From contig JACQAM010000016.1 of NCBI GenBank assembly GCA_016194975.1, forward strand, positions 145,829 through 209,828: 64,000 nucleotides of DNA, in the 5' to 3' direction. Positions 25,668 to 33,852 of this stretch are shown here, piece after piece. The notes under the pieces were generated by a model. It made no database searches. It was not told where the DNA came from and worked only from the letters and a program-made list of their open reading frames with translations. How positions within the stretch are numbered: position 1 is the first letter of the stretch; every line of letters starts with the position of its first letter. The position numbers were made by a program, and so were the translations under genes. This DNA is from Bacteroidota bacterium. GTDB lineage: Bacteria > Bacteroidota > Bacteroidia > Palsa-965.

Positions 25668-27446
25668 ATGAAAAGCTTAAAAATTTCCCTGGCGATCTCC
25701 CTGCTTGGTTTAGCCCTTGTTTACAGTTGCGGAGACGATAACCAGAACGATGGCAAAAATCTTGTCGCTAAGGGCCCCGTAAAATATGGCGGAGTTTTCA
25801 AGATGAATGAGACGGAAGATTTCCGGACACTTTTTCCGCTGAACATTGTGGATATTGTGAGCGGCCACATAGGCGCACAGGTGTACGAAGGCATCGTGAA
25901 GTTCAATCCGAAAGATCTCACCATCATGCCGGGTATTGCTTACAAATGGGAAATTCTCGACAGCGCCAAACATTTTGTTTTTCATTTGCGCAACAATGTT
26001 GTTTTTCATGATGACCCATGCTTCGCTGGTGGCAATGGACGCGCATGTACTGCAGCCGATATTAAATATTGTTTCGACAGGATCTGCACAGTTTCTCCAA
26101 ACAACCAGCATTTTCCCGATACGTTCAAAGACCGCGTTGTAGGTGCGAATGATTATTTTGCTTCCACGGAAAAAAACAGTCCGCTCGCAGGAGGAGTTTC
26201 GGGTATAACCGCTCCGAATGATTCTACCATCGATATCCGTTTGAGCGGACCAATGCCCGGCTTCCTGAATATTCTTGCTACACAAGGTTGCTGGATCTAC
26301 GCGAAAGAAGCATTTGCAAAATATGGCGAGGACATGCGCATTCATTGTGTGGGAACGGGACCATTCAAAGTGAAAAGCATCAGTGAAGGAGATGCAGTGG
26401 TACTCGAAAGAAATCCGAAATACTGGGCAATTGATCAATATGGCAATCGCCTGCCTTATCTTGATAATGTGGAATTTAAATTCATCAAGGACAAACGTTC
26501 CGAGATCATTGCATTCCGCAGCGGAGACCTCGATATGGTTTTCCGTTTACCGGTAGAAATGGCGAAAGATATCATGGGAGAACTCTCCGGTGCTAAAGAC
26601 CATGCAGCCGATTTTACTATACAGAGCAACGAAGCGATGAGTTTGACGTATTACGGATTCCAGGATAAATTACCACCGTTCAATAATTCTCTTGTTCGAC
26701 AGGCATTCAATTATGCGATCAATCGCCAATACATTGCAGAAAAAGTTCTACAGGGCGATGCAACACCTGCCATCTACGGAGTTGTTCCTCCGTGTTTGCC
26801 GGGATACGATTCAAAAACTATCGTTGGATATACTTATGATCCTGATAAAGCGCGTAAACTTCTTGCGCAGGCAGGATATCCCGGTGGAAAAGGATTTCCC
26901 GATATCACTTTGCAGATCAACAGCGGCGGTGGCGACAGAAATCCTATGACTGCAGATTATGTCGTGAATCAACTGAAAGAAAATCTCGGCATTTCTGTTC
27001 ATGTTACACAATTGCCATTTGCAGAACATCTCGAAACTCTCGAAACAGGAAAAGCACTTTTCTGGCGTACGGGTTGGATCGCCGATTATCCCGATCCGGA
27101 AACTTTTCTTACGATTCTCTATGGAAAACATGTTCCGGCGAAACTTGAAGAACGCGAATCGATCAACTCAGTTCGTTATGTGAGCGCAACTTTTGATTCG
27201 CTTTATGAAGCAGCATCAAAAGAAGCAGATCCGGTGAAACGCCTCGATCTTTTTCATCGCGCAGATCAGCAGGCGATGAATGATGCGGCGCTCATGCCGA
27301 TCTATTATGAAGTGAATGATCGTCTCGTGCACAAGAATGTGCGCGGATTCGATATTAACCCAATGGAATATCGCGATATGACCTTTACCTGGTTTGATAA
27401 TGATGATGATAAAGGCGCTACGAAAAAAGACACCACCTCAAAATAA
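25668..27446 (+). CDS. ABC-transporter peptide-binding lipoprotein (SBP family 5)
   Basis: 592 residues. Lipoprotein signal MKSLKISLAISLLGLALVYSC. The extracytoplasmic binding fold of the OppA/DppA family is shown by LFPLNIVDIVSGHIGAQVYEGIVKFNPKDLTIMPGIAYKWEI, VGTGPFKVKSISEGDAVVLERNPKYW and NSLVRQAFNYAINRQYIAEKVLQGDATPA. It should capture peptides or nickel-type ligands for an ABC importer, but no permease or ATPase gene is adjacent. It is a single-gene unit with its own terminator. Words TTTTTGGGTTTGGG are duplicated upstream (about 25486-25526). Confidence 0.9.
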   Translation: MKSLKISLAISLLGLALVYSCGDDNQNDGKNLVAKGPVKYGGVFKMNETEDFRTLFPLNIVDIVSGHIGAQVYEGIVKFNPKDLTIMPGIAYKWEILDSAKHFVFHLRNNVVFHDDPCFAGGNGRACTAADIKYCFDRICTVSPNNQHFPDTFKDRVVGANDYFASTEKNSPLAGGVSGITAPNDSTIDIRLSGPMPGFLNILATQGCWIYAKEAFAKYGEDMRIHCVGTGPFKVKSISEGDAVVLERNPKYWAIDQYGNRLPYLDNVEFKFIKDKRSEIIAFRSGDLDMVFRLPVEMAKDIMGELSGAKDHAADFTIQSNEAMSLTYYGFQDKLPPFNNSLVRQAFNYAINRQYIAEKVLQGDATPAIYGVVPPCLPGYDSKTIVGYTYDPDKARKLLAQAGYPGGKGFPDITLQINSGGGDRNPMTADYVVNQLKENLGISVHVTQLPFAEHLETLETGKALFWRTGWIADYPDPETFLTILYGKHVPAKLEERESINSVRYVSATFDSLYEAASKEADPVKRLDLFHRADQQAMNDAALMPIYYEVNDRLVHKNVRGFDINPMEYRDMTFTWFDNDDDKGATKKDTTSK

Positions 27447-27470
27447 TTTCAGAAAAAAAAATAATTAAAG

Positions 27471-27499
27471 ATCCTCTGCAGAACGCGGGGGATTTTTTT
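27471..27499 (+). terminator. Intrinsic terminator after the peptide-binding protein gene
   Basis: Stem ATCCTCTGC (27471-27479), loop AGAAC, stem GCGGGGGAT (27485-27493): 9 bp with two G-U pairs, then a run of seven T. It abuts the stop codon of the convergent gene. Confidence 0.8.
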
Positions 27500-28208
27500 A
27501 TGCTGCTTTCAGTTCGCGCAGCAATTTTCTTTTTGCGATCGGGAGAAAAGTTTCTTCCATCGGAATCCGGAATTTCGATTCCATGGCGTAACATGCAGGA
27601 TTCGGAAGATCGCGGAATTCTTCCAGCATGCGGAGTTTGATCTGTTCGTAGCCCGATAAAAACCCGGAGTCGTACGTGCGCACATAATGCGTGTGCATGC
27701 CGCGGAATTTATCGCCGGCTTCTTCGAACAGCGTGATGGAATAAGAATAAACGCGTGTTTCCGAAGTTGCGTTGCGGAGAAAAATATATCCTTCGTTCAC
27801 ATGAATGGGAATGATGCCGACCGAATCCATTTCAATTCCCTGCTCCAGAAAATCGTAGATCTGTTTTCCTTCCCGCAATCCTTCTTCAAAACGCGGAATG
27901 GAAAAATCGATGATGGAATTTATTTCACTCATCAGTTTATCATCCTCCAGCAAATGTTCGAATTTCAATTTGAGATCTTCCGCATCCAGGCCGGTAACGC
28001 GTTTTGGAAATTGTGAAAATAACTGCGCTTTATTATCACGCAACTGCAGCGTGGTGCGGTAGTGTTCCAGCAATTCAGAAAGAGGCGGAAAAAGTTTGTT
28101 GGCGCGGAATGATTCTTCCACGTGCTGTATCCATGCCAGCAACACGTATTTTTTATATTCGAAATCCACCGTCTTTTCGGTGATCCAGTCTTTATTGAGT
28201 TTTTTCAT
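27498..28208 (-). CDS. Conserved hypothetical cytoplasmic protein
   Basis: About 236 residues from the ATG at 28206-28208 (MKKLNKDWITEKTVDFEYKKYVLLAWIQHV); an upstream ATG would add nine residues. It is mostly helical in the first half. The second half has GIIPIHVNEGYIFLRNATSETRVYSYSITLFEEAGDKFRGMHTHYV. I recall this as a widespread Bacteroidota family of unknown function. No membrane or export signal. It is divergent from the OmpA-type gene. Confidence 0.7.
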   Translation of the reverse strand: MKKLNKDWITEKTVDFEYKKYVLLAWIQHVEESFRANKLFPPLSELLEHYRTTLQLRDNKAQLFSQFPKRVTGLDAEDLKLKFEHLLEDDKLMSEINSIIDFSIPRFEEGLREGKQIYDFLEQGIEMDSVGIIPIHVNEGYIFLRNATSETRVYSYSITLFEEAGDKFRGMHTHYVRTYDSGFLSGYEQIKLRMLEEFRDLPNPACYAMESKFRIPMEETFLPIAKRKLLRELKAA

Positions 28209-28330
28209 TGTAAACGGGCATACTTCTTGCTCCATTAACGCAAATTCATTGAAACAGGTTTCAGATTGAAATCTACAATTAACAGTTAATAACTTGCACT
28301 CTGAAAAACGGGCTGTTTCACCGCCTGTTT

Positions 28331-28338
28331 TATCTTTG
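28331..28338 (+). promoter_or_regulatory. Candidate -7 element of the OmpA-type lipoprotein gene
   Basis: TATCTTTG, exact TAnnTTTG match, 28 nt before the ATG at 28367. No clear -33 TTTG. Confidence 0.45.
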
Positions 28339-28366
28339 AAAGTTCATTCAAACCTAATCTTTTCCC

Positions 28367-29377
28367 ATGCAGCTTCGCCACGTACTTCCCGCATTATTCA
28401 TTGCCGTTTCATTCATGAACTGCGTTCCGCAGAATAAATACAATGCGGAAGTTGCGCGCCGTGAAAAAGCGGAAAGCGATCTTGCCGATACGAAAAAGAA
28501 AGCCGATGATTTCGAAAGCAAAAGCAACGAACTTGATCAGCAACTTACCGAATGCAAAAAACAACTGATGCTCCTGCAGAACGACACGCTCGGTTGCGGA
28601 ATGCGGTATCGCCTGCTCAGCAGCCAGTACGATCAGCTCACTGCAAATTATGAATTGCTGCTCAAGCAGAATAAAGAACTCATGAACCGCCAGACGAGCG
28701 AAAACACGGCGCTCGTGGGAAAACTCAACATGACGCAGGAACAACTCATCGCGAAAGAAGATTCACTCAAACGAATGCAGACAAATTTGTACGCGCAGAA
28801 ACATTCACTCGATTCACTCAACGCCGAACTGGCAAAACGCGAAATGCGCGTGCAGGAATTGCAGCACGCACTCGATGCAAAAGATTCCGCGATCGCAGCG
28901 ATCAATAAAAAAGTGAAAGACGCACTGCTCAGCTTCGAAGGAAAAGGATTGACCGTAACGCAGAAGGACGGAAAGGTTTATGTGTCAATGGAAGATAAAC
29001 TTCTTTTCGCTTCGGGTAGTACTGTAGTACAACCCGATGGAGTAAAGGCGCTCAAGTCGCTGGCGAAAGTACTTGAACAGAATTCCGATATCAACATCAT
29101 GGTGGAAGGACATACGGATGATAATGCATTCCACGGAACAGGCGACATGAAAGATAACTGGGATCTGAGCGTGATGCGTGCCACGGCGGTCACAAAAATC
29201 CTTCTCGCCAATGGAAATATCGATCCGAAAAGAATTACCGCTGCAGGACGCGGAGAATTTTTTCCTGTGGATCCTGCCAAAACAGATGCAGCCCGTGCCA
29301 AGAACCGCCGCACAGAAATTATTCTTACACCAAAACTGGATGAACTTTTCAAAGTGCTGGATTCCGGTTCGCATTAA
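28367..29377 (+). CDS. OmpA family peptidoglycan-binding lipoprotein with coiled coil
   Basis: 336 residues. The signal ends at a lipobox-like SFMNC. A long coiled coil (about 25-195, rich in Lys/Glu/Gln) extends into the periplasm. The C-terminal OmpA domain (about 205-325) has LLFASGSTVVQPDGVKALKSLAKVL, INIMVEGHTDDNAFHG and NWDLSVMRATAVTKILLANGNIDPKRITAAGRGEF...KNRRTEIILTP, which contain the Asp and Arg used to bind peptidoglycan. It links the outer membrane to the cell wall. A UUCG-loop terminator follows. Confidence 0.92.
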   Translation: MQLRHVLPALFIAVSFMNCVPQNKYNAEVARREKAESDLADTKKKADDFESKSNELDQQLTECKKQLMLLQNDTLGCGMRYRLLSSQYDQLTANYELLLKQNKELMNRQTSENTALVGKLNMTQEQLIAKEDSLKRMQTNLYAQKHSLDSLNAELAKREMRVQELQHALDAKDSAIAAINKKVKDALLSFEGKGLTVTQKDGKVYVSMEDKLLFASGSTVVQPDGVKALKSLAKVLEQNSDINIMVEGHTDDNAFHGTGDMKDNWDLSVMRATAVTKILLANGNIDPKRITAAGRGEFFPVDPAKTDAARAKNRRTEIILTPKLDELFKVLDSGSH

Positions 29378-29398
29378 TAAAAAAATAATTCACGATCG

Positions 29399-29426
29399 CG
29401 GGCGTCTTCGGATGCCCGTTGTTGTT
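29399..29426 (+). terminator. Intrinsic terminator with TTCG tetraloop
   Basis: Stem CGGGCGTC (29399-29406), loop TTCG, stem GATGCCCG (29411-29418): 8 bp with one G-U pair, followed by a T-rich tail (TTGTTGTTTT). Confidence 0.75.
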
Positions 29427-29440
29427 TTGGAAATGATACG

Positions 29441-30472
29441 ATGAGCAACTTCAACCGGAGAAAATTCCTGCGCAACGCGGCACTCGCTTCCGCAGCTATG
29501 CTCACCTCAAAAGCGAATGCAGAGCCGATGAAATTATTGCGCATGGATACCAGTGCAATTCTTCCACCGCGATTGAAAAAAGGAGATACCATTGCACTCA
29601 CCGCGCCCGCAGGTGCGATCTTCGTGGAAGATTCCATTGACAAAGCAACAACTGCTCTCGAAGGCGCAGGATTTAAAGTGAAACATTGTCCCACACTTTA
29701 CCAGAAATATGGTTACCTCGCCGGGCCGGATGATTTCCGCGCAAAAGAACTGAACGAACTTTTTGCTGATACAAGTGTGCAGGGAATAGTTGCGATGCGC
29801 GGAGGATGGGGATGCGCACGGTTGCTGAACCTGCTCGATTATGATGTGATCCGGAAAAATCCAAAAGTTTTTTCCGGCTTCAGCGATATCACAACGTTGC
29901 TACTTGCCATTTACGCGCGCACGGGTATGATCACTTTTCACGGGCCCGTTGGAAATTCCTCCTGGGGCGATTTCACTCTGAATAATTTTCTGAGCATCGT
30001 TGTAGAAGGAGAAGCATTGCTCATGCAACAACCGAAAGAAGATCCTCTAACCGTACATTCGCCGGGAACAGCAACAGGAATTTTACTCGGTGGAAATTTA
30101 TCGGTGCTGTGCAGCAACATCGGTACCGGTTATTTGCCCGATCTGAATTCAGCGCTTTTATTTCTCGAAGAGACTGAAGAAGAACCGTACCAGATCGATC
30201 GCATGCTCACCCAACTTTCCATTGCGGGCACACTCATGCGCGCGAAAGGAATTATTTTCGGAAAATGTACGAAGTGCGATGCGGAAGAACCTGAAAAATC
30301 TTTTACGACGGATGAAGTGCTTCGGGAAAAATTCGCTGATTTTCTTTCACCCGTTGTGCAGAATTTCAGTTTCGGCCACGTGAAAGATAAATTCACATTC
30401 CCGGTAGGAGCGATTGCTACACTCGATACGGTGAACTCTTCTGTTCAACTGGAACATGTTTGTGTAAAATAA
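29441..30472 (+). CDS. LD-carboxypeptidase (peptidase S66), Tat-type signal
   Basis: 343 residues. The N-terminus NFNRRKFLRNAALASAAML looks like a twin-arginine signal. The S66 fold is shown by LKKGDTIALTAPAG, GYLAGPDDFRAKELNELFAD, GIVAMRGGWGCARLLNLLDYD, and the nucleophile Ser in KVFSGFSDITTLL. Downstream are LLFLEETEEEPYQIDRML (catalytic Glu) and FGHVKDKFTFPVGA (catalytic His). It removes D-Ala from tetrapeptides during peptidoglycan recycling or remodelling; a Tat signal would place it in the periplasm, unlike cytosolic E. coli LdcA. Confidence 0.92.
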   Translation: MSNFNRRKFLRNAALASAAMLTSKANAEPMKLLRMDTSAILPPRLKKGDTIALTAPAGAIFVEDSIDKATTALEGAGFKVKHCPTLYQKYGYLAGPDDFRAKELNELFADTSVQGIVAMRGGWGCARLLNLLDYDVIRKNPKVFSGFSDITTLLLAIYARTGMITFHGPVGNSSWGDFTLNNFLSIVVEGEALLMQQPKEDPLTVHSPGTATGILLGGNLSVLCSNIGTGYLPDLNSALLFLEETEEEPYQIDRMLTQLSIAGTLMRAKGIIFGKCTKCDAEEPEKSFTTDEVLREKFADFLSPVVQNFSFGHVKDKFTFPVGAIATLDTVNSSVQLEHVCVK

Positions 30473-30517
30473 ATTTTATAAAAAAAACGAGTAACTTTCA
30501 TTTCCCAATAAAATCCC

Positions 30518-31948
30518 ATGAAAAAAATTTTCGTCCTGTTTTCTTTTTCATTCATCATTTCATTTACAAAAGCGCAGAATGACACAGTGATCTTCACACA
30601 ACTCGGGCATTTTTATTACGATACTTCGCTGCAATGGTCGGCGTACACTCCACTCATCGACAGGATGGGACGCAATTATGTTTACACGGCATCGGTTGAT
30701 CTCGGCGAAGTGACGTTTGATGTGAGCAACGTGATGAACCCGATGCCCGTATGTACGCTTACTGTTGCCAATCTGAATAATCTGAAAGCAACTTATCTCG
30801 CGCAGGTGAATAATTATCTTTTTATTGCATGCGGAGGATTCCAGGGTTCAACGCAACGCGCCGGACTTTCAATTTACGATGTGACCAATCCGCTTATTCC
30901 TGTGTTGAAAGATCACTGGGATTCTTCCGCATTCACGCACGGGTGCGCGCATGTAGTAGTTTCCGGAAATTACGCGTATCTCGGTTGTATGACTGATGGT
31001 GTTGTTATTCTGAATATTTCGAACGTAAATAATATTCAATTCGTCACACGATTTCAACCTTCTCTTATTTCCTGTTCGCAAGCGAATAATTCCAGAGGAC
31101 TTTTCATCAGTCACGATACATTGCTCGTCACAAATGATTGCGGTGGCCTGCGCGTGATCAGCGTTGCAAATCCCGCTGCTCCTGTAGAACTCGGCGCTTA
31201 TTCAAATGCTGCAGCTTATAGCCCGGGAATGCCGGCGTACAATAAAGTTTTGCGATTGGGTGATCACGCTTATATCCCTGTTGATTATTGCGGATTCGAA
31301 ATTGATAATGTGGCCAATCCTTCTGCTATTGTAAATGAAGGTGTGTGGAATCCTATTCCGTGCAATAATTTTAACTGGTTCGGCGCCGATGTTCACGCGA
31401 ACGAAATTGTTTCCACTTTACCAACGGCGAATGTGATCATGTGTTCGGGTGGAGATTCACAGGTTCTTGCATTCGATCCGACACAAACTTCGCCTCCGCG
31501 GCTGATGGGTGAATGGGGAGTTCCGAATGATAGTCTTATTGCGTGGGGTGTTGATGAATACAATGGACTCGTGTGCGCCGCATACGTGCGCGACGTGATC
31601 CAGATTTTTCAACCCTATTATGGAAAGTGGGGCGGCATACAATTGCTGAACTGGACTCTTGTAACCGGGGAAAATGAAAATTATTTTCATACCGAAGAGC
31701 TCCGAATTTTCCCGAACCCGTCTTCAGCAAGTTGTACTATAGCACTACCTCAAACAATAGACGAAACATTCACGATAGACGTGATCGATGTGATGGGAAG
31801 AATAGTGAAAACGCAAACGGTGAATGCGAATGTGAACGGAAGAAATGCAACGATCGATCTTTCGGATGTATGTGCAGGCCTATACACGATACGCGTAACG
31901 GGCGCGCATGCGATGTGTGCGGGGAGAATTGTAAAAGCCGCGGATTAA
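30518..31948 (+). CDS. LVIVD-repeat protein with T9SS type A sorting domain
   Basis: 476 residues with a Sec signal (to about FTKAQ). Residues about 30-370 form a beta-propeller of LVIVD-type repeats, for example ISNVNNIQFVTRFQ and DTLLVTNDCGGLRVISVANPAAPVELGAY. The C-terminal 75 residues are a T9SS type A domain: LRIFPNPSSASCTIALP, DVMGRIVKTQTV, IDLSDVCAGLYTIRV and a final GRIVKA. It is therefore exported through T9SS and attached to or released from the cell surface. A TAACTTTC element lies 18 nt upstream of the ATG. Confidence 0.88.
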   Translation: MKKIFVLFSFSFIISFTKAQNDTVIFTQLGHFYYDTSLQWSAYTPLIDRMGRNYVYTASVDLGEVTFDVSNVMNPMPVCTLTVANLNNLKATYLAQVNNYLFIACGGFQGSTQRAGLSIYDVTNPLIPVLKDHWDSSAFTHGCAHVVVSGNYAYLGCMTDGVVILNISNVNNIQFVTRFQPSLISCSQANNSRGLFISHDTLLVTNDCGGLRVISVANPAAPVELGAYSNAAAYSPGMPAYNKVLRLGDHAYIPVDYCGFEIDNVANPSAIVNEGVWNPIPCNNFNWFGADVHANEIVSTLPTANVIMCSGGDSQVLAFDPTQTSPPRLMGEWGVPNDSLIAWGVDEYNGLVCAAYVRDVIQIFQPYYGKWGGIQLLNWTLVTGENENYFHTEELRIFPNPSSASCTIALPQTIDETFTIDVIDVMGRIVKTQTVNANVNGRNATIDLSDVCAGLYTIRVTGAHAMCAGRIVKAAD

Positions 31949-31964
31949 CGCGAATGAATTGACG

Positions 31965-31987
31965 ATTTTAAAATTGAAGAAGCAATC
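31965..31987 (+). repeat. Direct repeat, copy 1, flanking the methyltransferase-like gene
   Basis: This 23-bp stretch (core GAAGAAGCAATC) matches 32745-32767 at 20 of 23 positions. The two copies flank the 32081-32644 gene in direct orientation. The following gap (to 32080) also has a TCCC...GGGA stem and no gene. Confidence 0.4.
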
Positions 31988-32080
31988 AGTTAGAATCGGT
32001 GCAAGGTGTGGCAAAATCCCGTGATGGCAATGGGAAACCTGAAAACCTGCGAAGCCCTTAAAAATTGCAAGTGGTACATC

Positions 32081-32644
32081 TCAGTAAATACCCGGAATAA
32101 TTCTCTTCGTGCGTTTCATGTAATTCCTGTAAGGATCTCCGAGCGATTCGCACAAAGCTTCTTCTTCGATTTTCATTCGATACATCAGTCCGATCAAAAT
32201 CGGAATAACTATAACCGGAATTGCAACCCAACTATTGAACAACATACTCATTCCCCCGAATTCCAGCAATAATCCGAGATAGCTCGGGTGACGAAGATAT
32301 TTATACATTCCCGTGTCGTGCAGCACATGATTTTTGCCGATCACCACATCCACCGTAAATTCTTTTCCGAGATGGTAAATGGCGATTAAACGAAAGATCA
32401 TTCCGAAAAGTAGAATTCCCATCCCGGCGTAAATAATATTTACAAGATAATTCTGGTATTGAAAATTCCGGGCGGCAATATTTCCACCCACAATCGAGAT
32501 CACGATCACGATCCAGAGCAGGGTCATGGAAGATTTATCTTTTTCGAATTTTACTTCCGACGATTTTGATTTTTTCAGGAACATCAGCAGCAGTTCAGTT
32601 CCTACGAAGAGCAGGAGAAATCCGTTGATCACATAGTGCAGCAT
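32081..32644 (-). CDS. Isoprenylcysteine carboxyl methyltransferase-like membrane protein
   Basis: 187 residues with about four to five membrane helices. The C-terminal half has the ICMT/PEMT signature HVLHDTGMYKYLRHPSYLGLLLEFGG, followed by IEEEALCESLGDPYRNYMKRTKRIIPG, the SAM-binding His-Pro and Glu-Glu regions. Bacterial homologues methylate phospholipids or unknown substrates; bacteria lack prenylated CaaX proteins, so the eukaryotic reaction is not implied. It is a single gene flanked by short direct repeats. Confidence 0.85.
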   Translation of the reverse strand: MLHYVINGFLLLFVGTELLLMFLKKSKSSEVKFEKDKSSMTLLWIVIVISIVGGNIAARNFQYQNYLVNIIYAGMGILLFGMIFRLIAIYHLGKEFTVDVVIGKNHVLHDTGMYKYLRHPSYLGLLLEFGGMSMLFNSWVAIPVIVIPILIGLMYRMKIEEEALCESLGDPYRNYMKRTKRIIPGIY

Positions 32645-32744
32645 GGAATTTAGTTTATTGAAACAGTAAGTAAGATGAAGAGTAAACGATTTTGTTACAG
32701 GAAAAATACATAAAATGAGGGAGAGCAGTCATTAGAGGATTACC

Positions 32745-32767
32745 ATTTTAAATTGGAAGAAGTAATC
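32745..32767 (+). repeat. Direct repeat, copy 2, flanking the methyltransferase-like gene
   Basis: Matches 31965-31987 at 20 of 23 positions. It lies in the 363-nt gene-free gap 32645-33007, which otherwise contains the inverted-repeat element at 32821-32957. Confidence 0.4.
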
Positions 32768-32820
32768 CCTATTTGAACGGGTGGGCGGGAAGATACCAGT
32801 TGTGAAATTCTGCGATTTAA

Positions 32821-32957
32821 ATAATTGGGTAGTGGCTCAGTTTGCTCTTTTCCGAATTCAACTTCGCGCCTTCGCGGTTCCTAAACCATTCTTTTATTAA
32901 ACCGCAAAGACGCTAAGGCGCTAAGAATTTTCAAACTGACCCACTACCAATAATTGG
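32821..32957. repeat. MITE-like nested inverted repeat
   Basis: Outer arms GGGTAGTGGCTCAGTTTG (near 32827-32844) and CAAACTGACCCACTACC (32932-32948) are near-perfect inverted copies. Inside are inverted CGCGCCTTCGCGGTT (about 32865-32879) and AACCGCAAAGACGCTAAGGC (about 32900-32919) words. Total about 137 bp, no ORF. The inner words resemble those at 236-262 next to the left-edge gene. Confidence 0.55.
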
Positions 32958-33007
32958 CGCGATCATCTGCCGGATCTCACAAATTGTACTTCGTAAATTT
33001 TAAATCC

Positions 33008-33376
33008 CTAACTACCCGGCGCTTTCTTTCCTGTTTTTGCTTCGTAAAGTGCGCGCAGCAATTCATATTTCTCGCGGAGTTCATTCAATTCTTTCTGGAG
33101 CGAAGCAGCATCATCGGAGACGGAAATAAAATTCTTTTTCTTTTTAGCATAATTTGTTTGCGGAGAATGAACGAGATGATTGGAGCCGGAAGTGAAGTAG
33201 GCGAAAAAATCAAATTCAAGCGCTTTACTTAATTTCTGGAGGAGCGCGGTGTCAATGGAAGCGCGCGTGTAAATGCCGTAAATATTCTGCTTCGAAGTTT
33301 TAATTTTTCGCGCCAGTTCCGTGGGGCCAATTCTCAATTCCTTCGCTCTGGCTTTTACTTTTTCTCCAATGTGCAT
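33008..33376 (-). CDS. XRE-type HTH regulator with C-terminal coiled coil
   Basis: 122 residues. The N-terminal lambda-repressor-type HTH is at about 4-62 (VKARAKELRIGPTELARKIKTSKQNIYGIYTRASIDTALLQKLSKAL). A basic linker follows, then a heptad-like helix (about 90-115, SLQKELNELREKYELLRALYEAK) that may dimerise. Similar small proteins are common in Bacteroidota, often regulating mobile or stress genes. The target is unknown. Confidence 0.85.
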   Translation of the reverse strand: MHIGEKVKARAKELRIGPTELARKIKTSKQNIYGIYTRASIDTALLQKLSKALEFDFFAYFTSGSNHLVHSPQTNYAKKKKNFISVSDDAASLQKELNELREKYELLRALYEAKTGKKAPGS

Positions 33377-33504
33377 GCACCAAAATTACCCGACCTTCAG
33401 ACAACAAATAATTTCCATTAGGTCATTTTAAATTGCCTTATAGTCTGTTTAAACTTGCCTTTTAGGAGATTTTGGCTTTAATTTGGGGAGGTAAAGTGAA
33501 AAAT

Positions 33505-33625
33505 TGCACTGTAATGGTGCAGGGCTAATAAAAAAACATTTCTTACTCAGCAGGACCCTATCCTGTTTGTGCCCCTGCCAGAAGGTTTCCCAAAGAATAT
33601 CCGGAACGGCAGGGGATTTTTATTT
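33505..33625 (+). ncRNA. Candidate small structured RNA ending in a terminator
   Basis: Three successive hairpins on the plus strand: TGCAC/GTGCA (33505-33521), CAGGA/TCCTG (33551-33565) and CCCCTGCC/GGCAGGGG (33572-33615) with a 28-nt loop, followed by ATTTTTATTTT. No plus-strand gene is nearby upstream or downstream, so the terminator suggests an independent transcript. I could not match it to 6S, SRP or tmRNA, and no strong promoter is visible. Within the 476-nt gap 33377-33852 it neighbours a gene remnant and repeats. Confidence 0.35.
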
Positions 33626-33744
33626 TACCACAACTCACTCATTTTCATTTCAAGAAATTCCTGCCATCTTATTCCTCCATCGCCCGTATCAAGCTTCTTG
33701 TTGTAATAGTCGTCTTCCTGTTTCAGATCTTCGGGGTCGTCGTA
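33625..33744 (-). pseudogene. 3' remnant of an unidentified gene cut at a repeat
   Basis: The minus strand reads 39 sense codons and a TAA stop. The peptide begins YDDPEDLKQEDDYYNKK and ends with WQEFLEMKMSELW, protein-like in composition. Upstream the frame enters the 26-bp repeat at 33744-33769, which carries an in-frame TAA; there is no start codon. The simplest reading is a gene truncated by insertion or recombination at that repeat. Confidence 0.45.
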
Positions 33745-33769
33745 AAATGAATTTTAAACAGCCTCTTAA
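33744..33769 (-). repeat. 26-bp repeat shared with the hairpin element at 51350
   Basis: The reverse complement of these 26 bases is identical to 51350-51375 (core GAGGCTGTTTAAAATTC). Here it abuts the gene remnant exactly. It is probably an end of a mobile or MITE-like element. Confidence 0.7.
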
Positions 33770-33822
33770 ACTTTCAAAGAGTATTCAGCTAAAAAAATTA
33801 TCGGGTATGATTCGCATATTCG

Positions 33823-33840
33823 TCCCGAACATGTTCGGGA
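33823..33840. repeat. Perfect 18-bp palindrome downstream of radA
   Basis: TCCCGAACATGTTCGGGA lies 13 bp beyond the 3' end of radA. It could form a hairpin or bind a dimeric regulator. No T-tract follows it on the radA strand. Confidence 0.5.
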
Positions 33841-33852
33841 TAATTCGTTTCC

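Noticed and set aside
31965..32080. Possible riboswitch (GGTGCAAGG followed by a TCCC...GGGA stem)
   Set aside because: It resembles fragments of a cobalamin element but lacks the conserved core, and no gene in the right orientation follows.
33505..33625. Identification as 6S RNA or SRP RNA
   Set aside because: The hairpins lack the long bubble of 6S and the GGAAG/CAGG tetraloop region of SRP RNA, so only a generic sRNA candidate is proposed.
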